Shown here one piece after another: positions 1 to 6,858 of a DNA stretch of 7,202 nucleotides (its first letter is position 1; each line of letters starts with the position of its first letter). The translations under genes and the position numbers were made by a program. Source of the DNA: CAXNKG01 sp964202965 (GTDB lineage: Bacteria > Acidobacteriota > Vicinamibacteria > Vicinamibacterales > UBA2999); the NCBI GenBank assembly GCA_964202965.1, contig CAXNKG010000054.1, forward strand, positions 1 through 7,202, given 5' to 3'. The notes below the pieces were generated by a model that worked only from the letters and a program-made list of their open reading frames with translations, searched no databases and was not told the DNA's origin.

Positions 1-567
<567 letters not shown>

Positions 568-581
568 CTATGGGTGCGTGG

Positions 582-587
582 ATTATA
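582..587 (-). promoter_or_regulatory. Putative -10 element of the kinase gene
   Basis: On the minus strand this reads TATAAT, a perfect sigma-70-type -10 hexamer in otherwise GC-rich DNA. Transcription would be expected to start near 575, only about 8 nt before the kinase ATG at 567. No convincing -35 hexamer is found 16-18 bp upstream. The very short leader fits the absence of a Shine-Dalgarno sequence. The site is inferred from sequence only. Confidence 0.5.
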
Positions 588-662
588 GGCGACCGGAAGA
601 TGGCAGGAACTGCCGCCTCAGGCAGCCGTTGACGAGGCCATTTCTGCGATCGGGCCTGCCGC

Positions 663-693
663 GCCGGCGGGTTTGCCCGGGAACCCGCGCGGC
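663..693. other. GC-rich imperfect inverted repeat in divergent intergenic region
   Basis: The arms GCCGGCGGGTT (663-673) and AACCCGC plus CGGC (682-688 and 690-693) pair over 11 bp with a single bulged G at 689 and an 8-nt loop (674-681). It lies between the two divergent -10-like elements of the 568-756 region, with no T-tract after it and no gene ending nearby, so it is not a good terminator. It could be an operator or a chance product of high GC content. Confidence 0.4.
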
Positions 694-719
694 ACGACGG
701 ATGCTCCGGACGACGATGT

Positions 720-725
720 TAGAAT
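720..725 (+). promoter_or_regulatory. Putative -10 element of the coiled-coil membrane protein gene
   Basis: TAGAAT matches the sigma-70 -10 consensus at five of six positions and lies 31 bp before the chosen ATG at 757, giving a leader of about 25 nt that would contain the ribosome binding site GAGGA (746-750). No -35 match is seen at 16-18 bp spacing. Its position supports the downstream start at 757 over the in-frame ATG at 673, which lies upstream of this element. Confidence 0.4.
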
Positions 726-756
726 CGGGCGCAAGCCTGGGAAACGAGGACAGGAG

Positions 757-1056
757 ATGCCCACGGTTGATGAGCGCATGGCTGCACTGGAGGCGAAAGT
801 GGAGGGGATAGCCGACCTGCGGAGCCTTCTCCTGGACATACGCGACGAGGCGCGCCATGGATTCGCGCAGGTTGAGCGGCGATTCGAGCAGGTCGAGCGG
901 CGGTTTGAGCAAACCGACAAGCGGTTCGGTCAAGTCGACCAGCGATTCGCCCAGATCGACGCCAAAGTCGATCGCAACTTCGTGTGGGTGATGGGCATGA
1001 TGCTGACGGGCTTCATCAGCGTCATCGGGGCCCTGATAGGCGTCGCCTTCCGGTAA
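757..1056 (+). CDS. Small coiled-coil protein with one C-terminal membrane helix, unknown function
   Basis: Encodes 99 residues. Residues 1-35 are polar and helical in character. Residues 36-70 are five consecutive heptads, each beginning with Phe (FAQVERR, FEQVERR, FEQTDKR, FGQVDQR, FAQIDAK), which predicts a parallel coiled coil with Phe and Val/Ile/Thr at the core positions. Residues about 76-97 (WVMGMMLTGFISVIGALIGVAF) form a single hydrophobic membrane span, followed by a final Arg. The architecture recalls small coiled-coil/tail-anchored proteins such as the DUF1640 or XhlA-like groups, but I cannot assign a family. The start at 757 is preferred over the in-frame ATG at 673 because GAGGA (746-750) lies 6 nt upstream and a -10-like element sits at 720-725; the extra residues from 673 are low in helical pattern. 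It probably oligomerises at the inner membrane. It converges on leuD with only 35 bp between the genes. Confidence 0.75.
   Translation: MPTVDERMAALEAKVEGIADLRSLLLDIRDEARHGFAQVERRFEQVERRFEQTDKRFGQVDQRFAQIDAKVDRNFVWVMGMMLTGFISVIGALIGVAFR
862..966 (+). repeat. Five degenerate 21-bp tandem units encoding coiled-coil heptads
   Basis: Units begin at 862, 883, 904, 925 and 946, each starting TTC or TTT (Phe) followed by a Gln codon at the third position and mostly a basic residue at the end. The first two units are closest (FAQVERR and FEQVERR, differing by a few bases); the later ones have diverged. This looks like expansion of the coiled coil by internal duplication. Confidence 0.75.
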
Positions 1057-1091
1057 CCCCCCGCCTGAAACGACCCGAACGACGCCTGGAT
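1057..1091. other. Convergent intergenic gap without visible terminator
   Basis: The 35 bp between the stop codons of the coiled-coil gene and leuD contain no stem-loop with a T-tract on either strand. Termination of the two converging units is therefore either factor-dependent or placed inside the neighbouring gene. Confidence 0.5.
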
Positions 1092-1706
1092 TTAGAACCC
1101 CGCGACGTAGGGTAGCCTGGCCGACGCAGCATTCACCTCGTCGTAGCGGTCCAGCAGCATCCCGGTCGTATCCCACGCGCCCGTGAGGAGCGCATCCTTG
1201 GCTGAGGGCGGCAGTCCCATCGGGATACGGAGGTCGTCGAGCTCGCAGATCGAGGCCTTCACATCAATGCGGACCTTCGCGTCAGGGCGCTGCTCCACGC
1301 GCGTCTGCAGCTCGCCGATCTGATCGGGCGACGCCGTCAGGCAGGCCAGGCCGATCAGTATCGAGTTTCCGAAGAAAATCTCCGAAAACGACTCGGCAAT
1401 GACGGCGCGAAAGCCCGCGCGGTAGAGGCCCTGGGGTGCGTGCTCGCGCGACGAGCCGCAGCCGAAATTCCGATTAACGACGAGAATCGTGGCGCCGCGG
1501 AACCGCGGGTCGTCGAACGGGTGCGTCGTCTTCACCCGATCCCCGCCGGCCGATCCGGTCCGCTCGTCCTCGAACAGGTGTTGTTCCATCCCTTCGAACG
1601 TGATCGCCCGCAGGTAGCGCGCGGGAAGGATCCGGTCCGTGTCGATGTCGGCGCCGCGCATGGGCAGCGCCGTGCCTTCGATGCGTTCGATGCGAATGAT
1701 TGCCAT
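1092..1706 (-). CDS. leuD: 3-isopropylmalate dehydratase small subunit
   Basis: Small (swivel-domain) subunit of isopropylmalate isomerase, which with LeuC converts 2-isopropylmalate to 3-isopropylmalate in the cytoplasm, step two of leucine biosynthesis. The product is 204 residues, normal for the family. Seen: the N-terminal D-I-D-T-D-R-I-L-P motif (19-28), the substrate-loop motif NFGCGSSREHAP (80-91), and the following AVIAESFSEIFFGNS segment (101-115). The C-terminus ends LPYVAGF after a conserved LLTGAWDTTG stretch. The ATG (1706-1704) shares its A with the TAA stop of leuC, and GAGAAGG (1720-1714) inside leuC lies 7 nt upstream, a clear Shine-Dalgarno sequence that points to translational coupling and equal subunit production. 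It is the last gene of the minus-strand run. The only close alternative is the small subunit of homoaconitase; pairing with a bacterial-type LeuC favours leucine synthesis. Confidence 0.96.
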   Translation of the reverse strand: MAIIRIERIEGTALPMRGADIDTDRILPARYLRAITFEGMEQHLFEDERTGSAGGDRVKTTHPFDDPRFRGATILVVNRNFGCGSSREHAPQGLYRAGFRAVIAESFSEIFFGNSILIGLACLTASPDQIGELQTRVEQRPDAKVRIDVKASICELDDLRIPMGLPPSAKDALLTGAWDTTGMLLDRYDEVNAASARLPYVAGF

Positions 1707-3112
1707 TACGACACCTTCTCAAATGCGCGGACGTCCGTGACGGCGCCGGTGACTGCCGCCGCCGCCACCATTGCGGGACTCATGAGCAGCGTCCGGCCTT
1801 CAGGACTGCCCTGCCGTCCCTTGAAGTTCCGGTTGGACGAGGAGGCGCAGACCTGGGAGCCCACGAGCTTGTCCGGATTCATGCCGAGGCACATCGAACA
1901 GCCGGCGCCGCGCCACTCGAATCCCGCCTCACGGAAGATCTGGTCGAGCCCTTCGCTCTCAGCCGCGCGCTTGATGGACGCGGACCCTGGAACCACGAGC
2001 GCCGTGACGTGCGGCGCCACGCGGTGGCCGCGTACGATGCGGGCCGCTTCCCGCAGGTCCGACAGCCGCGAATTGGTGCAGGAGCCGATGAAGGCGACAT
2101 CGATCTTCATCCCCGCCACCGGTTCGCCGCCCTTGAAGCCCATGTAGCCGAGCGCGTCCGCAATCGCCTTCGGGTCGGCCCCGGTGCCGCGCTCCGTCGG
2201 CACGCGACCGGTGATCGGCACCGACTGCCCCGGATTCACGCCCCACGTGACGACCGGCGTCAGTTCCTCTGCCCTGATGACCACGTCATCGTCGTACCGG
2301 GCATCGGCATCCGACGCCATGGAGCGCCACCAAGTCTTGGCGCGATCGAAGGCCTCACCGGCCGGCACGAACGGGCGCCCGTGAAGATACGCGTACGTCG
2401 TCTCGTCAGGGTTCACGTAGCCGACGCGCGCGCCGCCTTCGATCGACATGTTGCAGATCGTCATCCGCTCGTCCATCGACATCCGCTCGATGGTGTCGCC
2501 GGCGTACTCGTACGCGTAGCCGACGCCGCCGCCGACGCCGAGGCGGTTGATGATCGTAAGGATCACGTCCTTGGCGTACACGCCTGCCGGCAGCGTCCCG
2601 GTGACGCGAATCCGGCGGACCTTCATCGGCTCGAGCGCCAGGCACTGCGACGCGAGCACGTCGCGCACCTGCGACGTGCCGATGCCGAAGGCGACGGCGC
2701 CGAAGGCGCCATGGGTCGAGGTATGACTGTCGCCGCAGGCCAGCGTGATGCCGGGCTGCGTGAGTCCGAGCTCGGGCCCGATGACATGGACGATGCCCTG
2801 CCGATCGTCGTCCAGGCCGGCGAGGCGGATGCCGAACTCGCGGCAGTTGCGCTCGAGCGCGGCGATCATGTCTTCGGCCATCACGTCCAGGAACGGGCGC
2901 GTCCGTTCGCGCGTCGGGACGATGTGATCGACGGTGGCAAACGTGCGATCGGTCCGCGCGACCTTCCAGCCGCGGGCCCGCAGCGCGTCGAATGCCTGCG
3001 GCGACGTGACCTCGTGGACCAGATGCAGGCCGATGAACAGCTGCGTCTGCCCGGTAGACAACGTGCGGACCGAATGCAGGTCCCACACCTTCTGGAGAAG
3101 CGTTTTACCCAT
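1706..3112 (-). CDS. leuC: 3-isopropylmalate dehydratase large subunit
   Basis: Large catalytic subunit of isopropylmalate isomerase, an aconitase-superfamily enzyme with a [4Fe-4S] cluster that acts in leucine biosynthesis together with LeuD. It has 468 residues, the usual bacterial LeuC length. Seen: TLFD-like start replaced by TLLQKVWDLHSV (4-15), DHIVPT (62-67), ACGDSHTSTHGAFGAVAFGIGTS split over 125-147, NMSIEGGARVGYVNPDETT (221-239), and the three cluster ligands Cys345 (GSCTNSRL), Cys405 and Cys408 (GCSMCLGMNPD). All are present, so the enzyme should be active. GARVGYVNPDETTY differs slightly from the commoner GARAGLVAPDETTF form. The ATG at 3112 follows the mpg stop by 9 nt; the only upstream ribosome-site candidate is weak (GAAAG, 3123-3119), so translation probably depends on coupling to mpg. 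No attenuator leader or leucine-codon-rich leader peptide can fit in front of it. Confidence 0.97.
   Translation of the reverse strand: MGKTLLQKVWDLHSVRTLSTGQTQLFIGLHLVHEVTSPQAFDALRARGWKVARTDRTFATVDHIVPTRERTRPFLDVMAEDMIAALERNCREFGIRLAGLDDDRQGIVHVIGPELGLTQPGITLACGDSHTSTHGAFGAVAFGIGTSQVRDVLASQCLALEPMKVRRIRVTGTLPAGVYAKDVILTIINRLGVGGGVGYAYEYAGDTIERMSMDERMTICNMSIEGGARVGYVNPDETTYAYLHGRPFVPAGEAFDRAKTWWRSMASDADARYDDDVVIRAEELTPVVTWGVNPGQSVPITGRVPTERGTGADPKAIADALGYMGFKGGEPVAGMKIDVAFIGSCTNSRLSDLREAARIVRGHRVAPHVTALVVPGSASIKRAAESEGLDQIFREAGFEWRGAGCSMCLGMNPDKLVGSQVCASSSNRNFKGRQGSPEGRTLLMSPAMVAAAAVTGAVTDVRAFEKVS
1714..1720 (-). promoter_or_regulatory. Ribosome binding site of leuD inside leuC
   Basis: GAGAAGG on the minus strand lies 7 nt before the leuD ATG and within the last codons of leuC. 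It is the best-formed Shine-Dalgarno sequence in the four-gene run, and together with the TAATG stop/start overlap it fixes the leuD start. Confidence 0.7.
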
Positions 3113-3121
3113 GGATCGCTT

Positions 3122-3748
3122 TCACTTTATCACTCTGTCTTTCGGCGGGTCCGCCCTACGTACGCCAGACACGGACGGATGGCCCGTCATCCAGCAACGC
3201 CACGGACGCTCGATGCCGACTCGAATACCGACGCGCGGGCCCCACGACACGCCTGGCACCGCGCAGCCGCGATCGTCGATCGTCAGGCGGCTCGACGTGA
3301 GATCGAGGAGATTGTCGGACAGCGTAATTCCGAGCGCCTTCGTCAGGTTGCCCGGTCCCCGGCAGAGATCGTGTTCGGCGACATGCGCGCCGCGCCGCGC
3401 GTGCATCAGGGCCACGCCATCCACCGGCGCCAGCGCCCTGATGAGCACCGCCGCGGGATAGCCGTCGGCTTCCGTCACGGCGTTCACCAGGTAGTGCATG
3501 CCGTAGTTCAGATAGACGTAGGCCAGGCCGGGCGGGCCATAGAGCGGCGCGTTCCGCCGCGTCGGCCCGCGGGCCGCGTGGCACGCCGGATCGTCCTCCC
3601 CGATGTAGGCCTCGGTCTCCACGATCATCCCCGACGCGATCCCCGACCGCGTGCGATGCACGAGGACTGTGCCGAGCAACTGCTCGGCCACCGTCAGCGT
3701 CGGCCGGTTGTAGAAGGAATGCGTGAGCTTACTTCGTCGCGTAGGCAT
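3122..3748 (-). CDS. mpg: DNA-3-methyladenine glycosylase, AAG/MPG family
   Basis: Base excision repair enzyme that flips out and removes alkylated or deaminated purines (3-methyladenine, hypoxanthine, ethenoadenine) by hydrolysing the N-glycosidic bond. The product is 208 residues, typical for bacterial AAG proteins. Seen: GMIVETEAYIG (40-50), with Glu46 and Tyr48 matching the general base and the base-stacking Tyr of human AAG (Glu125, Tyr127) and His57 matching His136; then LYGPPGLAYVYLNYGMHYLVNAVT (69-92), LIRALAPVDG (102-111), LCRGPGNLTKALGI (128-141) and GPRVGI (170-175). The ATG at 3748 is chosen because the upstream frame (open to 3886) is only the shadow of uvrA, and family proteins begin just before the SFYNRPTLTVAEQLLG segment. 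It overlaps the uvrA 3' end by 20 nt and precedes leuC by 9 nt. The ribosome site is weak, which suggests coupling to uvrA. Confidence 0.95.
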   Translation of the reverse strand: MPTRRSKLTHSFYNRPTLTVAEQLLGTVLVHRTRSGIASGMIVETEAYIGEDDPACHAARGPTRRNAPLYGPPGLAYVYLNYGMHYLVNAVTEADGYPAAVLIRALAPVDGVALMHARRGAHVAEHDLCRGPGNLTKALGITLSDNLLDLTSSRLTIDDRGCAVPGVSWGPRVGIRVGIERPWRCWMTGHPSVSGVRRADPPKDRVIK

Positions 3749-6605
3749 GCGCTCGTCCCGAGGCCAGGACCTCGCGCAAGGCTCGTCCCGTGTGCGACGC
3801 GTCGATCTCCGCGACCTGCTCGGGGGTGCCGACGGCCACCACGTGTCCGCCACCGTCGCCGCCCTCGGGGCCAAGGTCGATGACATAGTCCGCCGTCTTG
3901 ATCACGTCGAGGTTGTGCTCGATCACCAGTAGCGAATGGCCCGCCTCGACCAGCTTGCGGAAGGCGGCCAGGAGTTTGGAAATATCGTCGAAGTGCAGCC
4001 CGGTGGTCGGCTCGTCGAGGATGTAGAGCAGGCGCTCCCCGCCGAAGGACACGAGATGCGCTGCAATCTTGATCCGCTGCGCCTCGCCGCCCGAGAGCGT
4101 CGTCGCCGGCTGTCCGAGCCGGAGGTACCCGAGGCCGATTTCATCCAGCACCTGCAGGCGCCGCAGCACCTTCGGCGTGGTGCTGAAGAACGCGAGCGCC
4201 TCGCGCACCGTCATCTCGAGCACCTGGTGCACGTTCCTGTTCCGGTAGCGTACGTCCAGCACCTGGGGCTTGAAGCGCATGCCGTCGCACACGTCGCACG
4301 GCACGAAGACGTCCGCAAGGAACTGCATCTCGACGCGCACTTCCCCCTCGCCCTGGCATGCCTCGCAGCGTCCACCCGGCACGTTGAAGGAGAAGTGGCT
4401 GGCTGTCAGCCCGCGCGACTTCGCCTCCTTTGTCATGGCGAATAATTCCCGAATCGGATCGAATGCCTTCAGGTAGGTCACCGGATTCGATCGCGGTGTC
4501 CGGCCGATCGGCGCCTGGTCCACAAGGACGACGTCGCTGATGAAGTCGAGCCCGTTGAGCGTCTCGAATGAGCCGACCCGCCGATCCCAGCTGGCCTTCG
4601 CACGCTTGACGGCGGCGTACAGCACGTCGTGAACGAGCGTCGATTTTCCAGACCCGCTCACGCCCGTGACACACGTCAGGGTATTCAGCGGAATGTCGAT
4701 GTCGACGTCCTTGAGGTTGTGCTCCGTTGCGCCACGCAACCGGATCTTCTGGCCGGTCCCGCGCCGGCGCGTCGACGGGACGGGGATCGCGAGTTCCCCG
4801 CGGAGGTACTTCGCCGTCAGCGACCGGGGCTCCTGCAGCAGCGCGTCGAGATCGCCCGCGAACACCACCCGCCCGCCCTGCTCGCCCGCGCCAAGCCCCA
4901 TGTCGACGATGTAGTCGGCCACGCGGATCATGTCCTCGTCGTGCTCGACGACGAGCACGGTATTCCCCTGATCCCGCAACTGGCGAAGAATGTCGATCAG
5001 CCGCTGGTTGTCGCGCGAATGCAGGCCAATGGACGGCTCGTCGAGCACGTAGAGGGTGCCGACGAGCGCCGATCCGAGCGACGTCGCCAGGTTGATGCGC
5101 TGGGCCTCGCCGCCAGAGAGCGTCGACGACAGGCGATCGAGCGTCAGGTAGTCGAGGCCGACGTCCACCAGAAACGAGAGCCGGCGCCGGATCTCGCGGA
5201 GGACCTTGTCGGCGACGGCCGTCTCCTTCTCCGACAGCTGCAGGTCCGTGAAGAACTGCCTGGCTTCCTGAACCGTTAGCCCCGACGCACTGTCGATGGT
5301 GCGATCCCCGACGCGCACATCGCGCGCTTCGCGCCGCAGGCGCGCGCCGCCGCAGTCGGGGCACGTGAGGTACCCGCGATAGCGGCTCAGGAATACGCGC
5401 ACGTGGACCTTGTACTTCTTGCGCTCGAGCCAGCGGAAGAACCCCCGCACGCCGGTGAACTCCTCGTCCCCGTCGACCACGAATGTCCGCTCGTCTTCCG
5501 TGAGGCCGGACCAGGGCACGTCGAGACGGATCTTGCGTGTGCGCGCGGCGCGCTTGAGATCGGCAAGCTGCGTCCGGTAATGCGGCTTGGTCCAGGGCTC
5601 GATAGCGCCCTGGTTGATCGACTTCGATGCGTCGGGCACGACGAGCGCCATGTCGAGTTCGATGACGTTGCCGAAGCCGTGGCATGTCGGACAGGCGCCG
5701 AACGGATTGTTGAAGGAAAAGAGCCGCGGCTGCGGCGCTTCATAGCCGATCCCGCAGGTGCGGCAGTCGAAACGCTCCGAGAACTCCAGCCGGGATCCGG
5801 GATCCCCGAGTACCACCGCAAACGCCGACCCGCCGCCTTCGCGGTACGAGGTTTCAATCGAGTCGGTGAAGCGGCTCCGCAGGTCCCCTTCCACGCGAAT
5901 GCGATCGACCACCACTTCGATCGTCGCCCGGCCGCGGAGCGTCCCCGGATCGACTTCGTCGAGCGCCACCGCCTGGTTCTCGATCAGCAGCCGGCCGAAC
6001 CCGCGCCGCCGCAGCACGTTCAGCGTCTCGACGATGGCATCGGGGCCCTTGCCGTGGGGGGCGGCTTTCGCCGGCCCATCGCCGCCATCGTCGCCGTTCT
6101 CCGGGTCCGCAGGCGGCAGCGCCACAACCGGCATCTCGTAGCCGATGAGCACGCGGCTCCCCTCCGGCAGCTCGCCCAGGCGCCTCCCGACGATCTCCGC
6201 CGTCTCGCGGGTGACTTCGCGGCCGCACTGCCGGCAGAACGTCCGCCCGACGCGCGCGTACAACAGCCGCATGTAGTCGTGGATCTCCGTCATCGTGCCG
6301 ACGGTGGACCGCGGGTTCCGCACGCTGTTCTTCTGCCGGATGGCGATGGCGGGACAGATCCCCTCGATCGTGTCGACGTCGGGCTTTTCCATCCGCTCGA
6401 GGAACTGCCGCGCGTACGCCGACAGCGATTCGACGTAGCGGCGCTGCCCCTCCGCGTAGATCGTGTCGAAGGCGAGCGACGACTTCCCCGACCCGCTGAC
6501 GCCCGTGATGATCACCAGCGTGCCGGCGGGCAGCGTGACGTCGACGTTCTTCAGGTTGTGCGTGCGGGCGCCGCGGACGACGAGCGGACGGCGTGTGACA
6601 GCCAC
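3729..6605 (-). CDS. uvrA: Excinuclease ABC subunit A
   Basis: DNA-damage sensor of nucleotide excision repair; the UvrA dimer scans DNA, loads UvrB at lesions and uses two ABC ATPase sites. The product is 958 residues, close to the usual 940-950. Seen: first Walker A GVSGSGKSS (35-43), zinc module CRTC...CPTC (281-284 and 305-308), CPDC (415-418), first signature LSGGEAQR (496-503) with Walker B LYVLDEPSIGLH (518-529), second Walker A GVSGSGKST (648-656), second zinc module CEAC...CDVC (747-750 and 770-773), second signature LSGGEAQR (837-844) and Walker B LYILDEPTTGLH (860-871). All key residues are intact. A Gly/Asp/Pro-rich stretch at about 164-188 looks like a lineage-specific loop. The start codon is GTG (6605-6603), with ACAGG (6617-6613) 7 nt upstream; the sequence begins MAVTRRPLVVRGARTHNLKN, placed as expected for UvrA. 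It heads the four-gene run. No SOS box of known type is recognised upstream. Confidence 0.98.
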   Translation of the reverse strand: MAVTRRPLVVRGARTHNLKNVDVTLPAGTLVIITGVSGSGKSSLAFDTIYAEGQRRYVESLSAYARQFLERMEKPDVDTIEGICPAIAIRQKNSVRNPRSTVGTMTEIHDYMRLLYARVGRTFCRQCGREVTRETAEIVGRRLGELPEGSRVLIGYEMPVVALPPADPENGDDGGDGPAKAAPHGKGPDAIVETLNVLRRRGFGRLLIENQAVALDEVDPGTLRGRATIEVVVDRIRVEGDLRSRFTDSIETSYREGGGSAFAVVLGDPGSRLEFSERFDCRTCGIGYEAPQPRLFSFNNPFGACPTCHGFGNVIELDMALVVPDASKSINQGAIEPWTKPHYRTQLADLKRAARTRKIRLDVPWSGLTEDERTFVVDGDEEFTGVRGFFRWLERKKYKVHVRVFLSRYRGYLTCPDCGGARLRREARDVRVGDRTIDSASGLTVQEARQFFTDLQLSEKETAVADKVLREIRRRLSFLVDVGLDYLTLDRLSSTLSGGEAQRINLATSLGSALVGTLYVLDEPSIGLHSRDNQRLIDILRQLRDQGNTVLVVEHDEDMIRVADYIVDMGLGAGEQGGRVVFAGDLDALLQEPRSLTAKYLRGELAIPVPSTRRRGTGQKIRLRGATEHNLKDVDIDIPLNTLTCVTGVSGSGKSTLVHDVLYAAVKRAKASWDRRVGSFETLNGLDFISDVVLVDQAPIGRTPRSNPVTYLKAFDPIRELFAMTKEAKSRGLTASHFSFNVPGGRCEACQGEGEVRVEMQFLADVFVPCDVCDGMRFKPQVLDVRYRNRNVHQVLEMTVREALAFFSTTPKVLRRLQVLDEIGLGYLRLGQPATTLSGGEAQRIKIAAHLVSFGGERLLYILDEPTTGLHFDDISKLLAAFRKLVEAGHSLLVIEHNLDVIKTADYVIDLGPEGGDGGGHVVAVGTPEQVAEIDASHTGRALREVLASGRAHAYATK

Positions 6606-6625
6606 TCTGATACCTGTTTTGCCCG

Positions 6626-6637
6626 GTGCGTAAGCAC
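6626..6637. other. Short inverted repeat upstream of uvrA
   Basis: GTGC-GTAA-GCAC is a perfect 4-bp inverted repeat with a 4-nt centre, lying 21-32 bp before the uvrA GTG and across the expected transcription start if the weak -10 at 6641-6646 is used. It could be a repressor half-site pair, but it is short and may be chance. Confidence 0.2.
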
Positions 6638-6640
6638 GCG

Positions 6641-6646
6641 ATGTTA
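6641..6646 (-). promoter_or_regulatory. Weak candidate -10 element for the uvrA operon
   Basis: The minus strand reads TAACAT, four of six matches to TATAAT, in the only AT-richer patch close to uvrA. It would give a leader of about 28 nt. No good -35 is visible. Reported because a promoter for the minus-strand operon must lie in or near the 6606-6858 divergent region; this is the best site I can find. Confidence 0.25.
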
Positions 6647-6788
6647 CTACGGCCGGCGCGCCCTGGTTGGCGCCTGATGACCATCGTGTGGCCCGTGCCC
6701 GAACTTGGCCTCATCCTCACGCTGGCGACCAGGCCGTGCCGGGCGCTGCCGCCGGCATCGCGGGGGCGGCTCCGAGACGAGGCACCGT

Positions 6789-6811
6789 CCGGCGAGTCGC
6801 GGACCCGCCGG
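6789..6811. other. Inverted repeat at the -35 position of the peroxiredoxin gene
   Basis: CCGGCG (6789-6794) and CGCCGG (6806-6811) are perfect inverted copies separated by 11 bp, ending 12 bp before the -10-like TATACT. The placement over the -35 region is where a regulator would bind, but GC-rich hexamers of this kind are common by chance here. Confidence 0.25.
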
Positions 6812-6823
6812 CCCGCCATACGC

Positions 6824-6829
6824 TATACT
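6824..6829 (+). promoter_or_regulatory. Putative -10 element of the peroxiredoxin gene
   Basis: TATACT matches the -10 consensus at five of six positions. It predicts a transcript start near 6836 and a leader of about 23 nt containing the AGGAGG ribosome site. There is no recognisable -35 hexamer at normal spacing. Confidence 0.5.
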
Positions 6830-6842
6830 CTCGTCCGAGGGC

Positions 6843-6848
6843 AGGAGG
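6843..6848 (+). promoter_or_regulatory. Strong ribosome binding site of the peroxiredoxin gene
   Basis: AGGAGG is the full anti-16S complement. It lies 10 nt before the ATG at 6859 and 7 nt before an in-frame TTG at 6856, so it supports the gene but leaves the exact first codon open by one residue. It is the strongest ribosome site in the window, suggesting high expression. Confidence 0.8.
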
Positions 6849-6858
6849 ATTATTCTTG

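Noticed and set aside
629..634. TTGACG as a -35 element on the plus strand
   Set aside because: No -10-like hexamer lies 15-19 bp downstream; the nearest candidate at 720 is far too distant.
673..756. Upstream ATG extension of the coiled-coil protein
   Set aside because: The added 28 residues have no helical pattern, the ATG overlaps the hairpin loop region and lies upstream of the probable -10 element, and no ribosome site precedes it.
1057..1091. Bidirectional terminator between the coiled-coil gene and leuD
   Set aside because: No stem of useful length and no T-tract on either strand.
1700..3883. 727-codon open frame on the plus strand opposite leuC and mpg
   Set aside because: Very rich in Arg, His, Ala and Asp with no recognisable motif; it is the antisense shadow of two intact conserved enzymes in GC-rich DNA.
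3749..3886. N-terminal extension of the glycosylase up to 3886
   Set aside because: The extension is Arg/Ser-rich and overlaps conserved UvrA codons; family proteins start near the ATG at 3748.
4141..5685. 514-codon minus-strand frame inside uvrA
   Set aside because: Arg/Ala-rich out-of-frame shadow; the uvrA frame carries all family motifs over the same bases.
6649..6670. GGCGC/GCGCC inverted arms in the uvrA-peroxiredoxin region
   Set aside because: Only 5 bp with a 10-nt loop in GC-rich DNA and no T-tract; expected by chance.
5403..6677. 424-codon plus-strand frame opposite the start of uvrA
   Set aside because: Antisense shadow with no motif; it would also run across the uvrA upstream region without a ribosome site.
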